38,543 bases of DNA, taken from Symbiobacterium thermophilum. GTDB taxonomy: Bacteria; Bacillota; Sulfobacillia; UBA995. Below the pieces are notes generated by a model that made no database searches, was not told the DNA's origin, and saw only the letters and a program-made list of their open reading frames with translations. Location of the stretch: NCBI GenBank assembly GCA_020725145.1, contig DYFO01000019.1, positions 1 to 38,543 on the forward strand. The letters run 5' to 3'. The position numbers and the translations under genes were made by a program. Positions 9,018-20,847 of the stretch are shown piece after piece. Position 1 is the stretch's first letter. Each line of letters opens with the position of its first letter.

Positions 9018-9467
9018 CAACCCTACAATCACGAGGGACTGGCCGTCCTGACGGCCGCGGTGGGCTTCCTGGAGGAACTGGGGCGGCGGGCGGGAGGCGG
9101 ACCGGACCACCGGGGGCGGCTGCTTGGGGCCATGGCCGCCATCGCCGACCACGAGGAAAGACTGGGCAGGCATCTGGCGGCGGGGTTGGCCGCCATCCCC
9201 GGGGTGACCCGCTACGGCCCGCCGGCGGACACGCCGCACACGCCCACCTTCGCGTTCACGGTAAGGAGCTACCCGCCGCACGCGGTCGCCCGACATCTTG
9301 GAGAGCGGGGCGTCTTCGTGTCCAGCGGCCACTTCTACGCACCTCCCCCCGTCGAGCGCCTGGGGCTGGCGGGCCGCGGGGGTCTGGTCCGGCCAGGGCT
9401 TGCCCCCTACAACTTGCCCGAGGAGGTCGACCGGTTGCTCGAAGCACTTGAGGAGCTGGCCGGATAG
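9018..9467 (+). pseudogene. C-terminal fragment of a cysteine-desulfurase-like (class V) aminotransferase
   Basis: The frame reads into YNHEGLAVLTAAVGFLEELG, continues through the small domain (TPTFAFTV, GERGVFVSSGHFYAP) and ends GLVRPGLAPYNLPEEVDRLLEAL, all characteristic of the last 140-150 residues of class V PLP enzymes of the cysteine-desulfurase-like type. The whole N-terminal large domain, including the PLP-binding lysine, is absent. Homology stops at about 9018, close to the dgt start on the other strand. The track start (GTG 9060) is inside the domain. Without the PLP lysine it cannot be catalytic, so it is called a truncated remnant, probably left by a rearrangement. Confidence 0.82.
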
Positions 9468-9560
9468 TTTTGGCCCCGGCGCATACCACTATGCCCGGGG
9501 AGGAGATGGGCGACGGACGGCGGCGAGCACCGCGAGCACTGGCGCAGTTCACTGGGTTTC

Positions 9561-10827
9561 GTGTTGGCCAGCGTGGGCTCGGCGGTGGGACTGGGCAACA
9601 TCTGGCGCTTTCCGACGGTGGTCTCCGGCTCGGGCGGGGGGGCGTTCGTGCTGGTGTACCTCGGGGCCATCGGCCTGCTGGGCCTTCCACTGCTGATGGC
9701 GGAACTGGCCCTCGGACGGCGCGGCCGTGGCAGTGTGCTTACGTGCTTCCGCACCCTGGCCCCCGGGACGGCATGGTGGGGGATCGGCCTGATAAGCGTG
9801 ACCGCGGTCACCATCATCCTGTCGTTCTACGCGGTGATCGCCGGGTGGGTGAGCATCTACCTCGGCGCCGGCCTCGCCGGACGCTTCCGTGGCCTGGATG
9901 TCGCCACGCTGCAGGCCCTGTTCTTCGACATCGCCGGCCATCCGTGGCTGCCCCTGGCAGCCCAGGCGGCGTTCCTCGCCCTCACCGCCGGGATCGTGGC
10001 GCTGGGCGTGCGGGCGGGCATCGAACGCTGGAGCCGGGTGCTGATGCCGGGCATCGTGGTCATCCTGCTGGTGCTGCTGGGCAGGGTAGTGCTGTTGCCC
10101 GGAGCCCCGGCCGGACTGGGCTGGTTTTTGCGCCCGCGCCCGGAGCTGATCACCCCGGCCGTGGCCCTGCGGGCCGTCGGCCAGGTGTTCTTCAGCTTCA
10201 GCCTGGGCATGGGGGCCATGGTGACCTACGGGAGCTATCTCGACGCCCGTCAGCCCATTACTTCCAGCGCCGTCTACATCGCACTGGCCGACCTGGCGGT
10301 GGCCTTGCTGGGAGGGCTGGTCGTCATACCGGCCCTGTTCGCCTTCGGCATCGAACCCACCATGGGCCCCGGTCTCATCTTCGTGGCCTTGCCCGCCGTC
10401 CTGGGCGCCATGCCCCTGGGCATGCTGTGGTCGGCCCTGTTTTTCCTGATGCTGTACGCGGCCGCCCTCACCTCGTCGGTGGCGATGCTGGAAACCATCG
10501 TCGCCCACGCCGGCAGGCGGCGCCGGTGGGCGACCGGCCTGGCAGCGTCAGGTGTTTTCCTGCTCGGCATCCCGTCGGCGCTTGCGGCCGGGCCCCTGTC
10601 CGCCTTCCGCCCGCTTGGCCATGATTTCCTGGGGCTGGCCGACTTCATAGCCTCGAACGTCCTGCTTCCGCTGGGCGGGCTAGGCACCGCCGTCTTCGTC
10701 GGCTGGGTATGGGGGGCGGAAAGGGCCCGGGCCGAGCTCGAGCGCCTATCACCACGCTCCCGAGCCGGCGGCGCCTGGGCCCTGGCCATGCGATACCTGG
10801 TTCCGGCGCTGCTGGCCTACGTGTTCG

Positions 10828-10847
<20 letters not shown>
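9561..10847 (+). CDS. Neurotransmitter:sodium symporter (NSS) family transporter, 5' end uncertain
   Basis: This is a sodium-coupled importer, in bacteria typically for amino acids (LeuT fold). TM1 carries the sodium and substrate signature VGSAVGLGNIWRFP. The remaining helices are intact through residue 428. The family's pre-TM1 segment (EHWRSSLGF) is encoded just upstream in the same frame, but no ATG/GTG/TTG precedes it before the TAG at 9465. ATG codons at 9491 and 9506, near GGGGAGGAG, lie in another frame. Either GTG 9561 is used, losing the conserved tryptophan/arginine region, or a 1-nt insertion near 9507-9530 broke the start (a sequencing error is possible). The 3' end overlaps convergent ppdK by 20 nt. 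Confidence 0.85.
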
Positions 10848-13529
<2,682 letters not shown>

Positions 13530-13533
<4 letters not shown>

Positions 13534-14375
13534 GACGAGGCTTCCCCTTTCCGCAAAAGCTCGAGTATCCGGCTGGCTGTTTCCTCCACCGCCATCCGGG
13601 TGATGTCGATCACCGAGCAGCCGAGCTTCCTGAACACGCGGTCGGCGTAGGCAAGCTCTGTGACAACCCGGTCCAACTCCGCGTACTCCGCTCCCGGTTG
13701 CAGGCCGATCACCTTCAGCCGCTGCTTGCGAATGTCCAGAATGTACTGGGGATCGGCGGTGAGCCCCACAAGCCGCCAGGAGGGCAGGCTCCGCAGTTCC
13801 GCGGGAGGTTCCACTTCCGGAATCAGGGGTACGTTGGCCGCGCGGATGTTGCGGTGGGCCAGGTACATGCAGACCGGCGTCTTGGAGACACGCGAGATGC
13901 CCAGCAGCACGCAGTCGGCGTCCACCAGCCCGCGCGGGTTCTTGCCGTCGTCGTGCTTGACGGCGAACTCCACCGCCTCGATGCGGCGGAAGTACTCTTC
14001 GTCAAGGCGGCGTGCGAGTCCGGGCTCGAAGCGGGGGGCAAGTCCGGTCATGCGGGAGATGCCCTCCATCACCGGCCCCATGATGTCGATGGCGGGGATG
14101 CCCAGGGTCTGGGTGGCCTCGCGCAGCACGTCACGCAGATGTGGCTGCACCAGCGTGAACACGATCACCGCCGGCCGGTTGCGCGCGGCTCTTACGATGT
14201 CCAGCACCGCCTCGGCGTCGGCCACATGGGGGAAACGCCGGATCTGGAATCTCCCGCCGTCGAACTGGCTGGCGGCCGCCCGGGTAACCAGCTCGGCCGT
14301 CTCGCCGATCGAGTCGGAGACCACGAAGATGCAGCCCAGCCGGTCGTCGACCGGCGCCCCCTCGCGGCGGTCCAT
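13530..14375 (-). CDS. PPDK regulatory protein (bifunctional kinase/phosphorylase, DUF299)
   Basis: This family (YqfL/PPSR) both inactivates PPDK by ADP-dependent phosphorylation of a threonine next to the catalytic histidine and reactivates it by Pi-dependent removal. The 281-aa protein starts with the family-typical FVVSDSIGETAELV and carries the P-loop-like motif GISRVSKTP at residues 159-167, followed by YLAHRNIRAANVPL. ATG 14375 is preceded by TAGGAGGGGAG, an excellent ribosome site. It lies between glyS (27 nt upstream) and ppdK (4-nt overlap). In Bacillus the homologue also sits after the glycyl-tRNA synthetase region, but here its PPDK target follows directly. Confidence 0.95.
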
Positions 14376-14402
14376 GGCTCCCCTCCTACCGGTTGCGCTC
14401 GG

Positions 14403-16517
14403 CTACCTTCTGTTTCTCTGGACGGACGGAGGTTCCTTCCCGGGCTGGCCCTCCCCTGAGAGGCGGCCGAGGTCGGCCGCGGCGTTGATGAGCGCGGCGA
14501 TCTCCGCCAGCAGCGCCAGTCGGTTGTCGCGGACGGTCGGGTCCGGGGCCATCACCAGCACCCCATCGAAGAAGGCATCCACGGCGGGCCGCAGGCCCGC
14601 CAGCACCGACCAGCACTCCTCGTACCTCCCGTCGGCCAGCAGGGATCGCGCACGATCCCGCAGGGCGGTGAACGCACGGTACAGGTCGAGTTCGGCGGGC
14701 TCGCTGAGACTCCCCGGGTCCGGGCTCCGGTCGGGCCGGGCGCGGCCGGCCAGGCCCACGACGCGGATGTTGGTGGCCAAGAGGTCGGCGAAGGCCGGTG
14801 TGGACCGGAACCTCTCCAGGGCGCGCGCCCGGGCCAGCGCCCGACTGAGGGGGTCGTGGCCGGCGGCCAGCACGGCCTCAACTACATCCGGCCTCAGTCC
14901 CTCGTCGGCCAGCAGCGACCGGAAGCGCACGAGCAGGAAATCGGTGAGACGGTCGGCCACCTGGCGATCGGTAGCCTCTGCGTGCAGCTCGATCGCCCGC
15001 GAAAGCAGCCCGTCCAACCGGATGCCCCCCAGCGGTCCGGCCAGCAGCCTCACCACCCCGTGGGCCAGGCGCCGTTGCCCGAAGGGATCCTGGGAACCCG
15101 AGGCCTCCAGACCCGCCCGGAAGAATGCGACCAGCGCGTCCACGCGATCGGCCAGGCCGACGGCGGCGCCGGGCCGGGACGCGGGGGGATCGTCCTCCGC
15201 CGTCCGGGGCAGGCAGTGCTCGTATATCGCCCTGGCGACGGCCGGGTCCTCTCCCGACCGTCGCGCATACTCGCAGCCCATCACCCCTGCGAGTTCGGGG
15301 TACTCGTAGACCATGCGCGTGGCCAGGTCGGCCTTGCACAGCTCGGCCGCACGCAGTGCCACCTTACGCTCCCTCTCGTCCATCCCCAGCTCGCGGGCAA
15401 GGTGCGCGGTGAGCGCCACGATGCGGTGCACGCGGTCCCGCACCGTTCCCAGGCCCTCGCCGAAGCTCATGGATTGCAGGCGCTCCAGCAGGGCATCAAG
15501 CGGCTCGCGGCAGTCTTCCTGGTAGAAGAACCTGGCGTCCGCCAGCCTCGCCCGCAGCACCCAGGCGTTGCCCCGCGCCACCGTATCCAGCCCGCGGCGG
15601 CCGCCGCAGCGCACGGCGACGAACCTCGGCAGGAGTTTGCCGGCCGCGTCCTCCACCGGAAAACAGCGCTGATGGTGGCGCATGACGGTGACCAGCACCT
15701 CGCGCGGCAGGTCAAGGTAGTCCGGGTCGTAACCGCCGACCACCGCGGTAGGGTGCTCCACCAGGTTGTTCACTTCGTCAAGCAGGCCCGGTACCCAAAC
15801 CACGCGTCCCTGCTCCCGTCGCGCCGCGGCCTCGACCCTGCGGCGGACCATGCGGCGGCGCTCGGCGGGGTCCACGATCACGCAGGCCCGGCGCATCACC
15901 GCCGGGTACTGCTGAGCCGATTCCACCTCGTGCGGGCCGGGCGCAAGGAAGCGGTGACCGCGCGTGTAACGGTCGGACCACACACCCACCAGTTCAAACC
16001 TCACCAGCTCGTCGTCCAAGAGCGCCAGCACCCAGCGGATGGGCCGGATGAACCGCGTCTCACCCACTCCCCACCGCATCGGCCGCGCGAACTCCAGCGC
16101 GGTTACGGTGGCCGGCAAGACCTCGGTCAGCACCTGGACGGCGGGCCGACCCGGCTCGCGTCGCACCACGTACAGGTAGCCGGCGCGCACCTCAAGCTCG
16201 TCGATTCGGACTCCCTGGTTGCGCGCGAAACCCCGGGCGGCCGCCGTGGGGTTCCCGTCGCGGTCGAAGGCCACGCCGACGGGAGGTCCCTTGACCTCGG
16301 TGACGGCGTCCCGCTGGCGGGCGGCGAGGCCCTCGACGAGCAGGACCAGGCGCCTCGGCGTCCCCATGACCCGCAGCGAACCGTGGTCAAGCCGGGCCGC
16401 GGCCAGGTGCACGGCGGCCTGCGCCGCCAGTTGCTCGAGCAGTTCATCCAGCAGGCGGGCCGGTATCTCCTCGGTGCCCACCTCCAGCAAGAGGTCTCGA
16501 ATTCGGGATTCGGCCAC
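14403..16517 (-). CDS. glyS: Glycyl-tRNA synthetase beta subunit
   Basis: This is the beta chain of the bacterial alpha2beta2 glycyl-tRNA synthetase, involved in tRNA binding. The N-terminus has the family signature LLLEVGTEEIPARLL and the C-terminus the long helical tRNA-binding region, ending near the DALR-like segment (about 704 aa, normal). The track starts at GTG 16529. GTG 16517 is favoured because AGGTGG lies 8 nt before it and the product begins MAESRIRDLLLEVG; GTG 16529 and 16526 lack a ribosome site. It follows glyQ after 12 nt and is under the same T-box leader. No terminator is visible in the 27 nt before the PPSR gene. Confidence 0.96.
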   Translation of the reverse strand: MAESRIRDLLLEVGTEEIPARLLDELLEQLAAQAAVHLAAARLDHGSLRVMGTPRRLVLLVEGLAARQRDAVTEVKGPPVGVAFDRDGNPTAAARGFARNQGVRIDELEVRAGYLYVVRREPGRPAVQVLTEVLPATVTALEFARPMRWGVGETRFIRPIRWVLALLDDELVRFELVGVWSDRYTRGHRFLAPGPHEVESAQQYPAVMRRACVIVDPAERRRMVRRRVEAAARREQGRVVWVPGLLDEVNNLVEHPTAVVGGYDPDYLDLPREVLVTVMRHHQRCFPVEDAAGKLLPRFVAVRCGGRRGLDTVARGNAWVLRARLADARFFYQEDCREPLDALLERLQSMSFGEGLGTVRDRVHRIVALTAHLARELGMDERERKVALRAAELCKADLATRMVYEYPELAGVMGCEYARRSGEDPAVARAIYEHCLPRTAEDDPPASRPGAAVGLADRVDALVAFFRAGLEASGSQDPFGQRRLAHGVVRLLAGPLGGIRLDGLLSRAIELHAEATDRQVADRLTDFLLVRFRSLLADEGLRPDVVEAVLAAGHDPLSRALARARALERFRSTPAFADLLATNIRVVGLAGRARPDRSPDPGSLSEPAELDLYRAFTALRDRARSLLADGRYEECWSVLAGLRPAVDAFFDGVLVMAPDPTVRDNRLALLAEIAALINAAADLGRLSGEGQPGKEPPSVQRNRR

Positions 16518-16529
16518 CGCGTTCACCAC

Positions 16530-17408
<879 letters not shown>

Positions 17409-17432
17409 CCTGGCACCTCCCGTGAAATGAAA

Positions 17433-17459
17433 TCTCCCGCCCCTTCCAGGGACGGGAGA
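17433..17459 (-). terminator. T-box-controlled transcription terminator upstream of glyQ
   Basis: On the minus strand TCTCCCGTCCCT-GGA-AGGGGCGGGAGA forms a roughly 12-bp stem with one wobble, followed by TTTCATTTC. It lies just after the T-box core and competes with the antiterminator that includes AGGGTGGAACCGCG. Uncharged tRNA-Gly would prevent this stem from forming. Confidence 0.88.
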
Positions 17460-17670
17460 CCTTTCTCCCGCGGTTCCACCCTGGTTGCCGCCTCAAGCGG
17501 CGGCCCCCTCAACTCGCCGGGCTTTACTCCCCCGCCGGGGCGGGGTTTCCTCCCGGGGCTCAGGAGCGCCTTCGCCGGGCACCGCGTGCCGGACCTTGCA
17601 CCCTTCCGCCGGCTCGCTGCATCGCGTGCTCCCGGGTACTCCTCTCCGTCAACGCCTGCCCAATCCCTGT
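17433..17670 (-). promoter_or_regulatory. T-box leader (glycine) of glyQ-glyS
   Basis: The minus-strand leader carries the conserved T-box sequence AGGGTGGAACCGCG at 17482-17469. Stem I features are also present: GGAGTACCCGG, an AGTA-containing internal loop, and the distal arm GGCGGAAGGGTGCAAGG. The likely specifier codon is GGC (glycine) at 17570-17568, in GAAGGCGCTCC opposite the AGTA loop; this assignment comes from a manual fold. Binding of uncharged tRNA-Gly would favour the antiterminator and allow transcription of glyQS and downstream genes. Confidence 0.9.
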
Positions 17671-17675
17671 CCATA

Positions 17676-17705
17676 ACTGTAGCAGAGGCGGCGGACGACT
17701 GTCAA
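17676..17705 (-). promoter_or_regulatory. Sigma-A promoter of the T-box-glyQS transcript
   Basis: The minus strand has a perfect -35 TTGACA (17700-17705), an 18-nt spacer and -10 TACAGT (17676-17681), placing the start near 17669, just before stem I of the T-box. It is back-to-back with the plus-strand promoter at 17735. Confidence 0.8.
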
Positions 17706-17734
17706 ATGCGCTCGCGCTCGGCGGCAGGCCTTTC

Positions 17735-17764
17735 TTGACCGCGGCGGACCCTTTCGGCTATCAT
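17735..17764 (+). promoter_or_regulatory. Sigma-A-like promoter for the MNT/HEPN pair
   Basis: TTGACC (17735-17740), an 18-nt spacer and TATCAT (17759-17764) are each one base from consensus. The predicted start near 17771 falls next to the first ATG of the nucleotidyltransferase ORF (17773). Translation is therefore either leaderless or from a later GTG. Confidence 0.7.
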
Positions 17765-17811
17765 GAAGCTGCATGATGGTAGCCCATCCCAGTTGCCGGG
17801 TGGCGGTACAC

Positions 17812-18336
17812 GTGGAGCAAGGTTGGCACGGTCAGGGCCGGCTGCTTGCCGCCTTCGGCCGGTTGCTCGACCTTCTGGCAAAGCGGGTCGAGGCCCACTA
17901 CGGCCCTCGGCTGGTCAGCCTGGCCGTCTTTGGTTCGGTGGCCCGCCGCACCCCCGGTCCCACGTCTGACGTGGATCTGTTGCTGGTGGTGGACCCCCTG
18001 CCCCCTGGGCGGACCGCACGCGTCGAGGAGTTCGCACCGGTGGAAACCGGCCTTGCGGACCTGCTTGGCGAGCTAAAAACCATGGGAGTGGACACCCGCT
18101 TGTCCCCCGTGTTCAGGACACCCGCGGAGGTCAGGCGGTATGGCGGTCCGCTGTTCCTGGACATGACGGAGGAGGTTGTGATACTTCATGACCGCGAGGG
18201 TTTCCTCCGGGGCTACCTCGACCGTCTGAAGCGCAGACTTCAGGCCGGAGGCGCCCGCAGGGTGCCGTACCGGGGCGCCTGGTACTGGGATCTCGGATCC
18301 CCTGGATCGAGAGGCGATGATGGCGATGACGGGTGA
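17812..18336 (+). CDS. Minimal nucleotidyltransferase (MNT) domain protein, partner of HEPN
   Basis: This is a DNA-polymerase-beta-superfamily nucleotidyltransferase. The active-site signature FGSVARR...TSDVDLLLVV (GS...DxD) is intact. The C-terminal extension has LHDREGFLRGYLDRLKRRL and a WYWDL motif seen in archaeal and thermophile homologues. Such proteins pair with HEPN proteins as toxin-antitoxin or regulatory modules, where the MNT can AMPylate the HEPN partner. The track starts at ATG 17773, only about 2 nt after the predicted transcript start. GTG 17812, with GGGTGGCGG 5 nt upstream, is preferred, though leaderless use of 17773 is possible. The HEPN gene overlaps its 3' end by 20 nt. 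Confidence 0.85.
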   Translation: MEQGWHGQGRLLAAFGRLLDLLAKRVEAHYGPRLVSLAVFGSVARRTPGPTSDVDLLLVVDPLPPGRTARVEEFAPVETGLADLLGELKTMGVDTRLSPVFRTPAEVRRYGGPLFLDMTEEVVILHDREGFLRGYLDRLKRRLQAGGARRVPYRGAWYWDLGSPGSRGDDGDDG

Positions 18337-18787
18337 GATGACCCTTGCGCAGGCCTACGTCTTCAAGGCCACCGCGCGCCTGAAGGCGCTCGAGGTTCTG
18401 CTGGAAGAAGGCTCTTACTCCGATGTGGTGAGGGAAGCCCAGGAGGCTGTGGAACTCGCCCTCAAGGGCCTGCTCCGGCAGTTCGGGATCGACCCGCCGA
18501 AGCAGCATGACGTGGGCGGCCTGGTGATCGAGTATGCAGCACGCTTGCCGGTGGAGACGGCGAAAGAAACCCATCGCCTGGCCGCCATCTCCAAGCGCCT
18601 CAGGAAAGAACGTGAGCTCGCCTTTTACGGCGACGTGGATTTCGTCCCCACCCTCGAGTACTCGCGGGCAGATGCCCTGCGGGCCATCGAGGAGGTTCGG
18701 TATGTGGTGGCGACGGTCGGCCGGGTAGTTCGAGTTCCCTGCCGCGCAGGCTCCGCACCGGGGACGGACGGTGAGGGGCCTGGCTAG
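18317..18787 (+). CDS. HEPN domain protein, partner of MNT
   Basis: This 156-aa, mainly helical HEPN protein (PF05168 type) has the pattern AREAQEAVELALKGLL...FGIDPPKQHDVGGL and the late motif RKERELAFYGD..DFVP. The Rx4-6H ribonuclease motif of HepT-like toxins is not visible; the R-to-H distances seen are nine intervening residues. RNase activity is therefore doubtful. The ATG at 18317 has GAGAGG just before it; ATG codons at 18326 and 18338 are alternatives, the last nearly abutting the MNT stop. The final 20 residues, rich in G/P/A, look non-homologous. The stop codon shares a CTAG with the convergent recO stop. The pair sits between recO and glyQ, which are adjacent in many Bacillota. Confidence 0.85.
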   Translation: MMAMTGEMTLAQAYVFKATARLKALEVLLEEGSYSDVVREAQEAVELALKGLLRQFGIDPPKQHDVGGLVIEYAARLPVETAKETHRLAAISKRLRKERELAFYGDVDFVPTLEYSRADALRAIEEVRYVVATVGRVVRVPCRAGSAPGTDGEGPG

Positions 18788-19539
18788 GTCCTCGCCCTGC
18801 GGAGGGTGTCCAGGAACTTCAGGGCCCGCAGCGGTCGGTCCAGGTGGTAGACCAGGCACGCCCGCAAGAGGCCTTCCATCTCCCTCCGATCGCGCTCGCA
18901 GATGACCAGGCGGCCCAGGTGTCTTGGGGTGGCCTCCTTGAGGTACAGCATTGCCCCCAGCACCCCCGGGCTGACGGCGACCGCCCCGCCCGTGGAACAG
19001 GACGGGCACAGCACGCCGCCGTGCGCGGGGCTGAAACGCGGCTCCGGCGAGGCCGGAACCGAGCCGCAGCTTGCGCAGTTTCGCAAGGCCAGCTCGAAAC
19101 CGGCCACCGCCAGCAGGCGAAGCTCAAAGGCCCTGCTGGCGAGCTCGGGGTCGAATCCGCTCGCCAGCAGGTGCAGGCCGCTCAGGAGAAGTGCGAAGAG
19201 CCCGCTCTCCGTTTCCTCCTCGCGGGCCACCGTATCGACCAGCTCCAGAAAATGCTCGGCATAGGTAAGCCGGGTAAGGTCCTGGCGTACGGAAGGGAAG
19301 GAATCGACCAGCTCAACCTGGGTGATGATGTCCAGCGACCTCGTGTGGGCGAGCAGGCAGCGGACGTGCGAGAGGGGTTGCAGCGCTCCCGCCAGCCGGC
19401 TGCGCGGGCGGCGGGCGCCGCGGGCCACCGCCCGAACCTTGCCGCCTTCACGGCCGCACAGCGTGACCAGACGGTCGGCTTCGCCCAGTTCCCCGACACG
19501 CAGCACGATCGCTTCCAGGTTACGGGTGGGCAAATCCAT
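18784..19539 (-). CDS. recO: DNA repair protein RecO
   Basis: RecO works with RecR and RecF to load RecA on SSB-coated single-stranded DNA in gap repair. The 251-aa protein has an OB-fold N-terminus (EAIVLRVGELGEADRLVTL...GKVRAVARGARRPRSRLAG). A C-terminal helical domain carries a four-cysteine zinc site (NCASCGSVP ... LCPSCSTGG). The ATG has GAGGGGTGG directly upstream. It lies 7 nt after era, as in many Bacillota. Confidence 0.95.
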   Translation of the reverse strand: MDLPTRNLEAIVLRVGELGEADRLVTLCGREGGKVRAVARGARRPRSRLAGALQPLSHVRCLLAHTRSLDIITQVELVDSFPSVRQDLTRLTYAEHFLELVDTVAREEETESGLFALLLSGLHLLASGFDPELASRAFELRLLAVAGFELALRNCASCGSVPASPEPRFSPAHGGVLCPSCSTGGAVAVSPGVLGAMLYLKEATPRHLGRLVICERDRREMEGLLRACLVYHLDRPLRALKFLDTLRRART

Positions 19540-19546
19540 CCACCCC

Positions 19547-20446
19547 TCAAGACTCGTCGTGGTAGCCCAGCGAACACAGCGCGGCCTGTCTTTGCCGCCA
19601 GTCGGGGTTGACCTTCACCCACAGCTCGAGGTACACCCGGGTGCCCAGCAGTGCCTCGATCTCCTGACGCGCCAGCTGCCCTGCCTGCTTGAGCAGACTG
19701 CCACCCTGGCCGATGACGATCTTCTTCTGGGAGTGCCGTTCCACGTGAACCGTCGCACGGATGAGCACCACGCCGCCGGGTCGTTCCGTCCACTCCTCGA
19801 TCTTGACCGCCAGGGCGTGGGGGACCTCCTCGCGCGTCAGTAACATCAGTTTCTCGCGCACCAGCTCGGCCACCACGAAACGCTCGGGCTGGTCGGTCAC
19901 CACGTCGGGCGGGAAGTAGGCAGGCCCTTTGGGCAAGAGCTCGAGCATCTTCGTTACCAGGTGCTCGAGATCGGGATCGTTCAGCGCGGATATCACGAAG
20001 GTGGCCTGGAAATCCCCCAGGCTTCGGTACTCCTCGGCAATGCAGGTGGCCGCGGCGGCGGAGACGAGATCCGCCTTGTTCACCACGAGCAGCTTGGGAG
20101 GGCTCACTTCACGGAGGGCATCGGCAAGGTAACGGTCGCCGGGTCCCGGCGCGACGGCCTCCACCACGAACAGGAGGATCTCTACCTCCCGCATCGCCCG
20201 GCGGACGACCCCCACCATGTATTCGCCGAGCCGATTGCGCGGGCGGTGCATGCCCGGGGTATCCACCAGCACGATCTGTCCCTGAGGCCGGTGCACCACG
20301 CCGGCGATGCGATTGCGGGTGGTTTGCGGCTTCTCGGTAACGATCGCCAGCTTCTGCCCCACCAGCCGGTTGAGCAGCGTCGATTTCCCCACGTTGGGTC
20401 GACCCACCAGCACCGCGAACCCCGAGCGGAAAGCGTCGCCGCTCAC
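19547..20446 (-). CDS. era: GTPase Era
   Basis: Era is an essential GTPase that binds the 3' end of 16S rRNA during 30S maturation. The G domain has GRPNVGKSTLLNRLVG (G1), PQTTRNRI (G2), DTPGMH (G3) and NKADL (G4). The C-terminal KH domain includes VIGQGGSLLKQAG and ends with the typical LWVKVNPDWR. At 299 aa it is full length. The GTG start overlaps the cdd stop (GTGA), with GGGGTGGGAA upstream. Confidence 0.97.
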   Translation of the reverse strand: MSGDAFRSGFAVLVGRPNVGKSTLLNRLVGQKLAIVTEKPQTTRNRIAGVVHRPQGQIVLVDTPGMHRPRNRLGEYMVGVVRRAMREVEILLFVVEAVAPGPGDRYLADALREVSPPKLLVVNKADLVSAAAATCIAEEYRSLGDFQATFVISALNDPDLEHLVTKMLELLPKGPAYFPPDVVTDQPERFVVAELVREKLMLLTREEVPHALAVKIEEWTERPGGVVLIRATVHVERHSQKKIVIGQGGSLLKQAGQLARQEIEALLGTRVYLELWVKVNPDWRQRQAALCSLGYHDES

Positions 20447-20847
20447 CCGTTCCCACCCCGGAGTGCGAAGGGCTGCGGCAGGAGCGCTTGCAGGTCGAGT
20501 CTGTGGAAGGGGCCTTCCGGACCGGCCAGGACCAGCACCCAGGAGGTGCCGAACTCGGCCAGCGACTGCAGGCAGGCGCCGCAGGGGACTGTCGCCGACG
20601 CCGCCACCACCGCAAGGGCCTCGAACTTGCGCCTGCCGGCGGCCACCGCGCAGGCCAGCGCAACCCGCTCGGCGCAGAGGGTGAGTCCGTAGGAGGCGTT
20701 CTCCACGTTTGCCCCCGTGAACACCGTGCCGTCGCAGGCCAGGATGGCGGCACCCACCGTGAATCCCGAATACGGCGCGTAAGCCCGCTCCCGGGCCTCA
20801 CGGGCTGCCTTCACCAGCGCCGCCAGATCGACCGCGGCCGCTTTCAC
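20443..20847 (-). CDS. cdd: Cytidine deaminase
   Basis: Cdd deaminates cytidine and deoxycytidine to uridine and deoxyuridine in pyrimidine salvage. The 134-aa product has the small tetrameric form's zinc motifs: CAERVA (Cys ligand plus catalytic Glu) and PCGACLQ (two Cys ligands), plus the substrate-binding ANVENASYG. The track ORF begins at 20892. GTG 20847 is chosen because GAGGTGACTCC precedes it and homology starts there. It overlaps DUF3048 upstream (4 nt) and era downstream (4 nt). Confidence 0.96.
   Translation of the reverse strand: MKAAAVDLAALVKAAREARERAYAPYSGFTVGAAILACDGTVFTGANVENASYGLTLCAERVALACAVAAGRRKFEALAVVAASATVPCGACLQSLAEFGTSWVLVLAGPEGPFHRLDLQALLPQPFALRGGNG

Noticed and set aside
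9470-10624. 384-codon frame overlapping the NSS transporter in the +1 frame
   Set aside because: Beyond its first about 12 codons it is an out-of-frame reading of the transporter. Only its ATG codons are of interest, as the possible original start.
13660-15309. 549-codon plus-strand frame opposite the PPSR gene and glyS
   Set aside because: It is rich in Ser/Arg low-complexity sequence typical of shadow frames and overlaps two real genes.
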